Assembly (NCBI GenBank): GCA_963677935.2
Contig: CAXXEH010000003.1
Span: forward strand, 1,054,001-1,118,000
Direction: 5' to 3'
DNA: 64,000 nucleotides
DNA from: JAAFHB01 sp963677935
GTDB lineage: Bacteria; Bacteroidota; Bacteroidia; Bacteroidales; Prolixibacteraceae
Below, piece after piece: positions 1-7,392 of this stretch. Made by a program: the position numbers and the translations under genes. The notes beneath the pieces are model-generated. The model saw nothing but the letters and a program-made list of their open reading frames with translations, was not told the origin of the DNA and ran no database searches. The number at the start of each line of letters is the position of its first letter. Within the stretch, counting starts at the first letter, position 1.

Positions 1-915
1 ATGATTGAATCGGATGTTATCAAATATGGTGAGGCTTTTAAAGCCGACATGTTAAAGGGTGGTTGGGACCTTTCCCTTGTCGATAAGAACGAGTTGGCCA
101 AATCGAAAGCTACGCTGGTTTTTGGTCAGATGAATGAGCCCCCCGGCGCACGCGCAAGAGTTGCTCTCTCTGGTCTTGCGGTAGCTGAATACTTCCGCGA
201 TGGTGACAAAAAAGGAAAAGGTAACGATATCCTTTTCTTTGTGGATAATATTTTCAGATTTACACAGGCTGGTTCCGAAGTTTCGGCTTTGCTTGGCCGT
301 ATGCCTTCGGCTGTAGGTTATCAGCCTACACTGGCTACAGAGATGGGGCTGTTACAAGAACGGATCACCTCTACAAAATACGGTTCAATTACCTCTGTTC
401 AGGCTGTTTATGTTCCTGCAGATGACTTAACTGACCCGGCGCCGGCTACAACTTTTGCCCATCTTGATGCAACTACTGTATTAAACCGGAAAATCTCCGA
501 AATGGGTATTTATCCTGCAGTCGATCCGCTTGATTCTACCTCACGGATCCTCTCGCCAGACATCGTTGGAAGAGAACATTATGACACTGCACAGCGGGTA
601 AAAGAGCTTTTACAACGTTACCGTGAACTACAGGATATTATTGCCATTCTTGGTATGGATGAACTTTCTGAAGCGGATAAACTAATTGTTCACAGGGCCC
701 GACGCGTTCAACGATTCTTGTCGCAACCGTTCCATGTTGCAGAACAATTTACCGGAATGAAAGGGGTTTGGGTCTCAATTGAGGATACGATTAAAGGGTT
801 TAATGCGATCATCGACGGCAATGTGGATCAATATCCCGAAACCGCCTTTAGCATGGTTGGCACAATTGATGAGGCCATCGAAAAAGGTGAAAAATTACTC
901 GCTGAATCAAAATAA
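1..915 (+). CDS. atpD: F-type ATP synthase subunit beta (C-terminal ~60%, 5' end outside window)
   Basis: Catalytic beta subunit of the housekeeping F1Fo ATP synthase. The frame is open from base 1 and the ATG there is internal: the visible 304 residues correspond to roughly residue 200 onward of a ~500-residue beta chain, and the P-loop lies upstream of the window. Visible marks are the GQMNEPPGAR segment (residues 43-52 of the fragment), the Walker B strand ending in FFVDN, the QPTLATEMG and DDLTDPAPATTF segments, and a DELSEAD version of the catch loop near the C-terminus. atpC follows after 33 bases, as in other Bacteroidota where atpD-atpC form a pair. The rest of the F-type operon (atpBEFHAG) does not follow; a terminator and repeats do. 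It is distinct in sequence from the second beta subunit at 3133-4545. Confidence 0.97.
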   Translation: MIESDVIKYGEAFKADMLKGGWDLSLVDKNELAKSKATLVFGQMNEPPGARARVALSGLAVAEYFRDGDKKGKGNDILFFVDNIFRFTQAGSEVSALLGRMPSAVGYQPTLATEMGLLQERITSTKYGSITSVQAVYVPADDLTDPAPATTFAHLDATTVLNRKISEMGIYPAVDPLDSTSRILSPDIVGREHYDTAQRVKELLQRYRELQDIIAILGMDELSEADKLIVHRARRVQRFLSQPFHVAEQFTGMKGVWVSIEDTIKGFNAIIDGNVDQYPETAFSMVGTIDEAIEKGEKLLAESK

Positions 916-948
916 ATTAACAATATCGTTTAGATAACTCATGCTCTT

Positions 949-1191
949 ATGATGTACCTCGAAATTATTACACCGGAAAAAATGTTGTTTGCCGGTGAAA
1001 TCATGATAATTAAATTGCCCGGCACCTTGGGATCGTTCGAGATCATGAACAATCATGCACCTATTATTTCTACGCTTACTATCGGGAAAATAAAGGTAAA
1101 AGAGACGAACGGAATTATCTCCTATTTCGAAATTAAAGGGGGATTGGTAGAAGTATCAAACAATAAAGTTAAGGTACTTGTTGAATCATAA
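949..1191 (+). CDS. atpC: F-type ATP synthase subunit epsilon, short form
   Basis: Epsilon subunit of the F1 central stalk, which couples gamma rotation to the catalytic head. The 80 residues cover only the N-terminal beta-sandwich (start MMYLEIITPEKMLFAGE, with the GSFEIMNNHAPIIS segment typical of the family). The C-terminal helical hairpin, which can inhibit ATP hydrolysis in longer epsilons, is absent. Short epsilons of this kind are usual in Bacteroidota. ATG 949 and ATG 952 are equivalent start candidates; no Shine-Dalgarno sequence is visible. It is followed by a terminator, so it appears to be the last gene of its transcript. Confidence 0.93.
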   Translation: MMYLEIITPEKMLFAGEIMIIKLPGTLGSFEIMNNHAPIISTLTIGKIKVKETNGIISYFEIKGGLVEVSNNKVKVLVES

Positions 1192-1218
1192 AATTCTCAA
1201 CTATTTTCAATAAAATAG

Positions 1219-1248
1219 AGGCTGTCTGAAAAGGCAGCCTTTTTATTT
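1219..1248 (+). terminator. Rho-independent terminator after atpDC
   Basis: An 8-bp stem (1219-1226 with 1233-1240, one G-T pair, loop TGAAAA) is followed by a run of T. It sits 28 bases behind atpC and separates the ATP synthase transcript from the repeat array. Confidence 0.85.
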
Positions 1249-1277
1249 TCACTTAAATGATCACTTTTTTTTGTCGG

Positions 1278-1504
1278 CAGACCAACCGGAGGGGTAAATG
1301 AGCTCCTGCCATTCAGATTCAGACCAACCGGAGGGGTAAATAACCATTATTTTTTGTCGGCAGACCAACCGGAGGGGTAAATAAGCTCCTGCCATTCAGA
1401 TTCAGACCAACCGGAGGGGTATATGACCACTATTTTTCGTCGGGAGACCAACCGGAGGGGTAAAGAAGCTCCCGCTGTTCAGAATCAGACCAACCGGAGG
1501 CGTA
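1278..1504. repeat. Six-copy interspersed repeat array, ~41.5-bp period (83-bp dimer)
   Basis: The 19-base core CAGACCAACCGGAGGGGTA occurs at 1278, 1320, 1361, 1403, 1444 (first base G) and 1486 (GGCG instead of GGGG), spaced alternately 42 and 41 bases. The sequence between cores alternates between two types, so the real unit is an 83-base dimer: 1278-1360, 1361-1443 and a diverged third from 1444. In units 1 and 2 the GGCAG just before the first core can pair with CTGCC after it; in unit 3 GGGAG can pair with CTCCC, so a small hairpin is kept although the register differs. No long reading frame runs through it. It lies between the atpC terminator and trpB. The function is unknown; it is not a CRISPR because the spacers repeat. 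Confidence 0.9.
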
Positions 1505-1748
1505 TGTGAAGCATTGCAGTTTGATTTCAGATTAACTTTCAATATGTAAGGCGGATGTCACTTGAAAAATCTCTTTGATCAAAATTAAACGAAATAAATT
1601 ACAAATTTTCCTGAAAGAATTCCTTTAATTCATATTCCTTTTTTTAATTTTGGAAAATCCGGATTCAATAATAGAAGTGAGTTTGGTTTTAATCGTTCAG
1701 AGTACTGGATTATAAATTACAAATCATTTCATATCAATACATAAGCAC
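1505..1748 (+). promoter_or_regulatory. AT-rich region upstream of trpB with a possible -7 element
   Basis: TAATTTTG at 1645-1652 fits the Bacteroidota -7 consensus TANNTTTG, but no clear TTG lies at the expected -33 distance and the leader to the ATG at 1749 would be about 90 bases. No other structure, RNA gene or reading frame is evident in this stretch. Confidence 0.3.
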
Positions 1749-2951
1749 ATGACAACAAACTATTTTAAGAATTATCCCAACAAAGAAGGGTTTTACAATG
1801 AGTATGGCGGAAGTTTTATACCACCTAATCTTCAGGCGGAAATGGAAAAGATTACCGATGCCTATTACTCGATCAGCAAATCGCACCATTTTATTTCTGA
1901 GTTACGAAGTATTCGTAAACATTACCAGGGCAGACCAACTCCTACCTATTTTTGTAACAGATTATCAACAAAATACGGTGGAAGAATCTATTTAAAACGT
2001 GAGGATCTTAACCATACAGGCGCCCATAAGCTTAACCATTGCATGGGAGAAGCGCTATTGGCCAAGTACCTTGGAAAGAAAAAACTGATCGCCGAAACCG
2101 GCGCCGGACAGCATGGTGTTGCTTTGGCAACTGCAGCTGCCTATTTTGGATTGGAATGCGAAATTCACATGGGTGAGGTGGATATTATCAAAGAACATCC
2201 AAACGTAGTAAGAATGAAAATTCTTGGCGCTACAGTCGTCCCTGTCTCCTTCGGACTGAGAACTTTAAAAGAAGCAGTCGATTCAGCTTTTGGCGCTTAT
2301 ATGCAGGATGCTGAAAACAGCATTTACTGCATCGGCTCGGTCGTTGGGCCACATCCGTTCCCAATGATGGTTCGCGATTTCCAGCGGGTAGTTGGAATCG
2401 AGGCGAAAGAGCAATTTTTGGAAATGACAGGTGAACTTCCCGACAATGTAGTTGCCTGTGTTGGTGGCGGAAGTAATGCCATGGGAATTTTCTCAGCCTT
2501 TCTGGATGATGAAGAGTGCAAACTTTTTGGTGTGGAACCGGCAGGACGTTCTCTCAATCTGGGCGATCACGCAGCTACAATGTCTCTTGGAACACCTGGT
2601 ATGATCCATGGCTTTAAATGCTACCTGCTTCAGGACGAAAAAGGGGAACCTGCTCCTGTTTATTCGGTTGCCAGCGGATTGGACTATCCCGGAGTCGGTC
2701 CTGAACATAGTATGCTAAAAGATACAAAAAGAGTCACTTACGAAACAGCATCTGATAAAGAAACCATTGATGCATTCTACGAATTAAGCCGTCTGGAGGG
2801 AATTATTCCGGCCCTGGAAAGTGCACACGCTGTGGCTTATGCCCTTAAATTGGCAAAAGAGAATCCAAGACAATCGATCCTTGTTAATCTAAGCGGACGT
2901 GGCGATAAAGACATCGATTATGTGATGGACACTTATGGATTGCCTGAATAG
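1749..2951 (+). CDS. trpB: Tryptophan synthase beta chain (stand-alone)
   Basis: PLP enzyme that condenses indole with L-serine to tryptophan. The 400 residues match the TrpB1 class in length and motifs: KREDLNHTGAHK with the PLP lysine at K94, the AETGAGQHG segment, the GGGSNAMG phosphate-binding loop and the C-terminal NLSGRGDKD. N-terminal YFKNYPNKEGFYNEYGG supports the ATG at 1749. No trpA or other trp gene is adjacent, so this is either an isolated main copy or an additional trpB; the window cannot tell. It is followed by a strong terminator and so is probably monocistronic. The codon and base character resembles the surrounding genes by eye. Confidence 0.93.
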   Translation: MTTNYFKNYPNKEGFYNEYGGSFIPPNLQAEMEKITDAYYSISKSHHFISELRSIRKHYQGRPTPTYFCNRLSTKYGGRIYLKREDLNHTGAHKLNHCMGEALLAKYLGKKKLIAETGAGQHGVALATAAAYFGLECEIHMGEVDIIKEHPNVVRMKILGATVVPVSFGLRTLKEAVDSAFGAYMQDAENSIYCIGSVVGPHPFPMMVRDFQRVVGIEAKEQFLEMTGELPDNVVACVGGGSNAMGIFSAFLDDEECKLFGVEPAGRSLNLGDHAATMSLGTPGMIHGFKCYLLQDEKGEPAPVYSVASGLDYPGVGPEHSMLKDTKRVTYETASDKETIDAFYELSRLEGIIPALESAHAVAYALKLAKENPRQSILVNLSGRGDKDIDYVMDTYGLPE

Positions 2952-3012
2952 GCTGTTAGGTTATTAAGGCTTTAGGCTACTAAAGACTCAGATTATTTGA
3001 ATTCATAATAGC

Positions 3013-3052
3013 AAACCCCGGAACCAGTAATCATTGGTTCCGGGGTTTTTGT
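3013..3052 (+). terminator. Rho-independent terminator after trpB
   Basis: Perfect 14-bp stem, 3013-3026 with 3035-3048, loop GTAATCAT, followed by T residues. It isolates trpB from the N-ATPase operon. Confidence 0.92.
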
Positions 3053-3132
3053 ATTAAAAAAAGTATGAGCAAAGTAATTAATTATTATAAAAATATTGTG
3101 TATATTTAGGGTAACCATTAATTGAATAGCAG

Positions 3133-4545
3133 ATGGATGCTATAACCCCAAATATAAATGGTTACAATGGTATCGGGAAAGTAATTTCTGTTCGCGGTAG
3201 TGTCGTGGATATCGGTTTTGAACACGGCTTGCCACCGGTTTATACCCTGTTAAAAGCTGGAGATAAGGAACAGATCCCGATCGAAGTACTATCACAACTC
3301 GATGTCAATCGGGTTCGTGGAATAGCATTAACTCCAACACAAGGTCTTGCACGGGGAATGATTGTAGCAGATACAGGTGGGCCACTTAAAGCTCCAATTG
3401 GAAAAGGAATCATTTCACGAATGTTTGATGTTTTTGGTAATACCATTGACCGTCAAGGAGTTTTGTCTGATGTACAGTGGCGCTCCATACATCAGTATCC
3501 ACCTCCGCTGGGAAAACGATCCACCCAGTCAGAAGTTTTTGAAACCGGTATTAAACTCATTGATGTGCTTATCCCATTGGAACGGGGTGGCAAAGCCGGA
3601 CTTTTCGGAGGCGCAGGAGTTGGTAAAACGGTACTGCTTACCGAGATGATTCATAATATGATAGGGCATCATCAGGGGATGAGTATTTTTTGCGGAATAG
3701 GTGAACGTTGTCGCGAAGGAGAAGAGCTCTACCGCGATATGAAGGAAGCCGGTGTGTTACAAAATATGGTGATGCTTTTCGGTCAGATGAATGAACCCCC
3801 GGGTGCCCGCTTCCGTATCGGACAGGCTGCCCTAACCATGGCCGAATATTTCCGTGATGACGAGCATCGTGACGTATTACTATTGATGGATAATATTTTC
3901 CGGTTTATTCAGGCTGGAATGGAATTATCGGGATTAATGGGGCAAATGCCTTCACGCCTGGGATATCAACCAACTTTGGCAACAGAATTGTCGCGGCTTG
4001 AAGAGCGCATTGCCAATACCGATACAGGAGCAATTACCTCAATTCAGGCAGTTTATGTTCCGGCTGATGATTTAACCGATCCGGCATCTGTCCATACTTT
4101 TTCACACCTTTCAGCCTCTATCGTACTCTCGCGAAAACGGGCAAGTGAAGGGTTATATCCGGCCATTGATCCCCTACAATCGAGCTCAAAAATGGCCACC
4201 CCGGGAATTGTCAGTGACAGGCATTATACCCTGGCACAAGACATCAGGCAGACGCTAGCTCAATATGAGGATCTTAAAGATATTATTGCCATGCTCGGAT
4301 TGGAACAACTCTCCTCGGAGGACCGTAAGGTGGTATTTCGTGCCAGAAAACTGGAACGCTTTCTTACCCAACCCTTTTTTACCACTGAGCAATTCAGCGG
4401 TATCTCCGGGAAACTCGTTCCGCTAAAAGATGCCCTGGATGGATGTGAATTAATCCTGCAGGACCAACTAAATGATTACCCTGAGAGTGCATTTTATATG
4501 ATTGGGGGAATCGATGAACTAAAGAAAAAAGACAAACCAGTTTAG
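3133..4545 (+). CDS. atpD: N-type ATPase subunit beta
   Basis: Catalytic beta subunit of a second rotary ATPase. The 470-residue chain carries the P-loop GGAGVGKT at 159-166, GQMNEPPGAR from 217, Walker B ending in LLLMDN at 249-254 and a divergent catch loop EQLSSED at 391-397 in place of DELSEED. It is the first gene of a nine-gene cluster in the order beta-epsilon-Q-R-a-c-b-alpha-gamma, which is the hallmark order of N-ATPases, a laterally spread family described by Dibrova and colleagues. The start at 3133 gives a normal N-terminus (NGIGKVISVRGSVVDIGF); no Shine-Dalgarno sequence is seen. Next gene starts 9 bases after the stop. Confidence 0.95.
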   Translation: MDAITPNINGYNGIGKVISVRGSVVDIGFEHGLPPVYTLLKAGDKEQIPIEVLSQLDVNRVRGIALTPTQGLARGMIVADTGGPLKAPIGKGIISRMFDVFGNTIDRQGVLSDVQWRSIHQYPPPLGKRSTQSEVFETGIKLIDVLIPLERGGKAGLFGGAGVGKTVLLTEMIHNMIGHHQGMSIFCGIGERCREGEELYRDMKEAGVLQNMVMLFGQMNEPPGARFRIGQAALTMAEYFRDDEHRDVLLLMDNIFRFIQAGMELSGLMGQMPSRLGYQPTLATELSRLEERIANTDTGAITSIQAVYVPADDLTDPASVHTFSHLSASIVLSRKRASEGLYPAIDPLQSSSKMATPGIVSDRHYTLAQDIRQTLAQYEDLKDIIAMLGLEQLSSEDRKVVFRARKLERFLTQPFFTTEQFSGISGKLVPLKDALDGCELILQDQLNDYPESAFYMIGGIDELKKKDKPV

Positions 4546-4554
4546 CATTTCTAA

Positions 4555-4959
4555 ATGGAACCGCTGCTTATGAATCTGAAAATTCTGCTTCCTTTTCAGA
4601 TTTTTGCCGATTTGAAAGGGATTAGGCGAATAGTCGCCGAAACCCATCATGGTTCTTTCGGCCTCCTGCCCCACCGTCTTGATTGTACCGCAGCACTGGC
4701 TCCCGGAATACTTTTATATGAAACAGAGGTCGGGAATGTGGTCTATTTGGCCATAGACGAGGGTATACTTGTAAAAACCGGCCCCGATGTGGTGATATCT
4801 GTAAGGGATGCTATTGGTGGAGCCGAGCTTGGTAATTTACACAAAGTGGTAGCCCAGGAGTTTGTGAATATTGATGAGCAGGAGAAAAAGGTGCGTTCAG
4901 TAATGGCTAAGCTGGAATTGGGTTTTATTCGTCGGTTTGAGGAATTACGGCAAAAATAA
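4555..4959 (+). CDS. atpC: N-type ATPase subunit epsilon
   Basis: Epsilon subunit of the N-ATPase central stalk, 134 residues. The N-terminal beta-sandwich is recognisable (LLPFQIFADLKGIRRIVAET, HHGSFGLLPHRLDCTAALAPG) and, unlike the 80-residue F-type epsilon at 949-1191, a C-terminal charged helical region (about residues 95-134) is present. ATG 4570 is an alternative start five codons downstream. It lies between the beta and Q genes in the operon. Confidence 0.9.
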   Translation: MEPLLMNLKILLPFQIFADLKGIRRIVAETHHGSFGLLPHRLDCTAALAPGILLYETEVGNVVYLAIDEGILVKTGPDVVISVRDAIGGAELGNLHKVVAQEFVNIDEQEKKVRSVMAKLELGFIRRFEELRQK

Positions 4960-4966
4960 AAAGGTT

Positions 4967-5287
4967 ATGGCTCACATTGAAAAGAAAAAGGAGTTCCGAC
5001 AAATGGTTGGATCAAAAGAGACACAGAAACTAAAGGAAAAGGGGAAATCCAAACATGGTGTCCTGTTCGGATTAGGTATGTTTGGGCTTGTTGGATGGTC
5101 AGTTGCGGTACCTACCCTTTTGGGTGCCTTTCTTGGTATTTGGCTGGACAAACATTTCCCGGGAAAACAATCCTGGACACTTACACTTTTACTTATAGGT
5201 CTTATTGTGGGATGTGTGACTGCCTGGCATTGGTTATCACAGGAAGATAAAGAGATACATAAAGATAAGGAGGATAAAAATGAATGA
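4967..5287 (+). CDS. atpQ: N-type ATPase AtpI-like subunit Q
   Basis: Small membrane protein of the AtpI/Fo-assembly type, called AtpQ in N-ATPases. From the ATG at 4967 it has 106 residues: a basic N-terminal segment, a first membrane helix at about 32-58 (rich in glycine, ending GIWLDKHFPG) and a second at about 70-90, then a charged tail. The frame is open further upstream to 4937, but that would overlap the end of atpC and give an untypical N-terminus, so 4967 is preferred. The stop overlaps the start of atpR. AtpI-type proteins assist c-ring assembly or cation supply; the exact role here is inferred from family and position. Confidence 0.85.
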   Translation: MAHIEKKKEFRQMVGSKETQKLKEKGKSKHGVLFGLGMFGLVGWSVAVPTLLGAFLGIWLDKHFPGKQSWTLTLLLIGLIVGCVTAWHWLSQEDKEIHKDKEDKNE

Positions 5288-5558
5288 GTTTGAAATGATC
5301 CTTTTAATGTTGGTTACCGGATTCCTCCTGGGTGGATTCTTCTTTGGTGGTCTTTGGTGGACGACAAAGAGAGCTCTTCTATCAAAATCGCCTGCTCTTT
5401 GGTTTTTGACAAGCCTGTTTATTCGCCTGGGAGTTACCATCACGGTAATTTATTTCATTTCGCATGACCACTGGGAGAGAGCGCTGATTTGTCTGGCAGG
5501 CTTTATTGTTGCCCGCACGATCATTATGAGGGTTACAAATCTACCAGTGATAAAATAA
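5280..5558 (+). CDS. atpR: N-type ATPase subunit R
   Basis: Membrane protein of 92 residues with three predicted helices (about 6-27, 39-60 and 65-82), found only in N-ATPase operons where it is thought to contact the rotor ring. The gene starts with an ATG that overlaps the end of atpQ and is preceded by a perfect AAGGAGG (5268-5274), a rare strong Shine-Dalgarno site for this genome. Arginines at K/R30-31 and in helix 2 (FIRLG) are candidate conserved charges. Identification rests mainly on position between Q and subunit a, size and topology. Confidence 0.82.
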   Translation: MNEFEMILLMLVTGFLLGGFFFGGLWWTTKRALLSKSPALWFLTSLFIRLGVTITVIYFISHDHWERALICLAGFIVARTIIMRVTNLPVIK

Positions 5559-5581
5559 AATCAAGAGAAAGGGAAAGTAAT

Positions 5582-6265
5582 ATGAGAATAAGTCCTGATG
5601 ATGTGGTTTTATTCGAATTTGGCTTTGTGAAACTGAACCTCACAATCGTTTACACCTGGGCTTTAATGCTATTGATGGTGATAGGCTCGATGTTCATTAC
5701 CCGAAAACTTGTTGTCGCGACGAAAATATCACGCTGGCAAAGTATTCTTGAAATGATCGTTATCGGTATAAAAAAACAAATCGAGGAGGTTGGATTAACC
5801 AATGTAAAACGTTATATCGGCTTTTTAGGGACCCTGTTTTTATTCCTGTTTCTTTCGAACCTGCTGACCATTTTACCATTTTATGAACCCCCAACCAGTT
5901 CTCTTTCAACGACTGCAGCACTTGCAATTGCCGTATTTTTTGCCGTACCGGTTTTCAATATCTCAGAACACGGAATTGTCAGCTACCTTAAATCGTATGT
6001 AAAACCACTGCCTATTATGCTTCCGTTTCATATCATCAGTGAGTTTTCACGTACGCTGGCGTTGGCCGTTCGTCTATTTGGGAACATGATGAGCGGAGTA
6101 ATGATTCTGGGTATTTTACTTACAATTACCCCCTTTATTTTCCCGATTGTGATGACGGCTTTTGGTTTGCTGACCGGTTCCGTTCAAGCCTATATATTTA
6201 CCATTCTGGCTTCTGTATTTATTGCTGCAGCAGCTCATGAGTCAGAGAAGGAAATTGAAAATTAA
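5582..6265 (+). CDS. atpB: N-type ATPase subunit a
   Basis: Stator subunit a, which forms the ion half-channels against the c-ring. The ATG at 5582, preceded by AGAAAGGGA, gives 227 residues and the usual N-terminus; the longer open frame from 5489 would overlap atpR extensively and is rejected. Five to six hydrophobic helices are visible. The essential stator arginine is in LALAVRLFGNMM, at R164, equivalent to aArg210 of Escherichia coli. The protein ends in HESEKEIEN. It sits between atpR and the c subunit, 45 bases before atpE. Confidence 0.92.
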   Translation: MRISPDDVVLFEFGFVKLNLTIVYTWALMLLMVIGSMFITRKLVVATKISRWQSILEMIVIGIKKQIEEVGLTNVKRYIGFLGTLFLFLFLSNLLTILPFYEPPTSSLSTTAALAIAVFFAVPVFNISEHGIVSYLKSYVKPLPIMLPFHIISEFSRTLALAVRLFGNMMSGVMILGILLTITPFIFPIVMTAFGLLTGSVQAYIFTILASVFIAAAAHESEKEIEN

Positions 6266-6294
6266 AAGTGATTATTAACTATCAATAATTAATA

Positions 6295-6313
6295 AAAGGA
6301 GGATACCCTTATG
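6295..6313 (+). promoter_or_regulatory. Strong Shine-Dalgarno site of the c-subunit gene
   Basis: AAAAGGAGGA lies 8-9 bases ahead of the ATG at 6311. This is a near-perfect anti-16S match in a window where most genes lack one, consistent with the high copy number needed for the c-ring. Confidence 0.8.
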
Positions 6314-6592
6314 GACAACGTTACAATTATTGGAGCAGCCTCAATTCTTACAGCCGGGATTACCATGGCAATAGGAAGTATAGGCCCGGCAATGGGCGAA
6401 GCAAAAGCTGTAGTATCTGCATTAACATCCATCGCCCAGCAACCCGATGCAGCATCTACAATTACACGTACGCTATTCGTTGGACTTGCGATGATAGAGT
6501 CAATGGCGATATACTGTTTTGTTGTGTCAATGATTCTTCTCTTTGCCAATCCTTTTTGGAACTTCGTGATTACAAAAGTTGCAGGAGGCTGA
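6311..6592 (+). CDS. atpE: N-type ATPase rotor subunit c with double carboxylate
   Basis: Proteolipid subunit, 93 residues, two helices forming the rotor ring. The second helix carries E63 and S64 with Y68 (ESMAIY), which matches the Na+-ligand pattern of known Na+ rings (E, S, Y). In the first helix the position that is Gln in Na+-binding F-type rings is E30 (GPAMGEAKA). Two carboxylates per hairpin are typical of N-ATPases. Sequence alone does not settle the ion: the family was proposed to pump Na+, but a Burkholderia pseudomallei N-ATPase ring with a double carboxylate was reported to bind H+ and to have 17 subunits. atpF starts 2 bases after the stop. Confidence 0.95.
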   Translation: MDNVTIIGAASILTAGITMAIGSIGPAMGEAKAVVSALTSIAQQPDAASTITRTLFVGLAMIESMAIYCFVVSMILLFANPFWNFVITKVAGG

Positions 6593-6594
6593 TT

Positions 6595-7383
6595 ATGCTA
6601 TTCGACTGGATAACACTTGTTGCTCAACTGGTTAATTTTATGGTTCTGGTTTGGCTTTTGAAACGATACCTTTATAAGCCAATACTCGATGCTATTGACG
6701 AAAGGGAACGTTTAATTGCCAGTCAACTTCAGGCAGCTGAAAAAATCAAAGCCGATGCCAACAGAGAGCTGGAGAACTATCAACAAAAAAATAATGAGAT
6801 TAATCAGCAACATCACAAACTGTTAACCAATGCAATCAGCGAAGTTAATGCTGAAAAGAAAAAGCTTCTGGAACAAACACGGATGGAAGTTGAATCGCTG
6901 CGTTTGCGACTGCAGGAATCACTGAGGATTGAACAGCAAAACCTTGGTACTTCGATTATCCGCCTTACCCGTAATGAGGTTTTTGCCATCGTCCGAAAAA
7001 CCCTGTCCGATTTAGCCTCATTAAATTTGGAGGATCAGATGACAACCGTGTTTATCCAACGATTAAATGTATTAACGCCAAAGGAAAAAGAGTCGTTTTA
7101 TTCGGCATTAGAAAACTCTCCCGGCGATTTTTATGTACAAAGCATGTTTGATTTGACATTAGCACAACAATCTGCCATACAAAATGCATTTAAAAACAAT
7201 TTTAATGTCCCTGCAAATATCATCTTTACATCCGGCGATCAATCAGTCAGTGGCATAGCGTTTATTTCAGACGGGTTTAAGGTGTTGTGGACAATTGAGG
7301 ATTATCTCACGTCGATGGAAACCCATCTGGCAGAATTGCTGAATCAGAATGTGGAAATGAATAGTGAAGAGATCATTTCATAA
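6595..7383 (+). CDS. atpF: N-type ATPase subunit b with delta-like C-terminus
   Basis: Peripheral-stalk subunit of 262 residues from the ATG at 6595, which has GGAGG five bases upstream; the longer frame from 6556 lies inside atpE and is rejected. One membrane helix at the N-terminus (about 3-22) is followed by the canonical RYLYKPILDAIDERE hinge and a long coiled coil to about residue 130. The last ~110 residues (from about LNVLTPKEKE) resemble the C-terminal domain of delta/OSCP, including SGIAFISDGFKVLWTIEDYL near the end. No separate atpH exists in the operon, so this chain probably supplies both b and delta functions. The fusion reading is inferred from the sequence pattern. Confidence 0.88.
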   Translation: MLFDWITLVAQLVNFMVLVWLLKRYLYKPILDAIDERERLIASQLQAAEKIKADANRELENYQQKNNEINQQHHKLLTNAISEVNAEKKKLLEQTRMEVESLRLRLQESLRIEQQNLGTSIIRLTRNEVFAIVRKTLSDLASLNLEDQMTTVFIQRLNVLTPKEKESFYSALENSPGDFYVQSMFDLTLAQQSAIQNAFKNNFNVPANIIFTSGDQSVSGIAFISDGFKVLWTIEDYLTSMETHLAELLNQNVEMNSEEIIS

Positions 7384-7392
7384 TTATTTAGT

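Noticed and set aside
1..3. ATG at base 1 as the atpD start
   Set aside because: The N-terminal barrel and P-loop of beta would be missing; the gene plainly continues upstream of the window.
1278..1504. Array 1 as a CRISPR
   Set aside because: The intervals of 22-23 bases repeat themselves every second unit instead of being unique, and no cas gene is near.
5489..5581. Longer N-terminus for N-ATPase subunit a
   Set aside because: It would overlap atpR, lacks a signal or helix of the family, and a better start with AGAAAGGGA upstream is at 5582.
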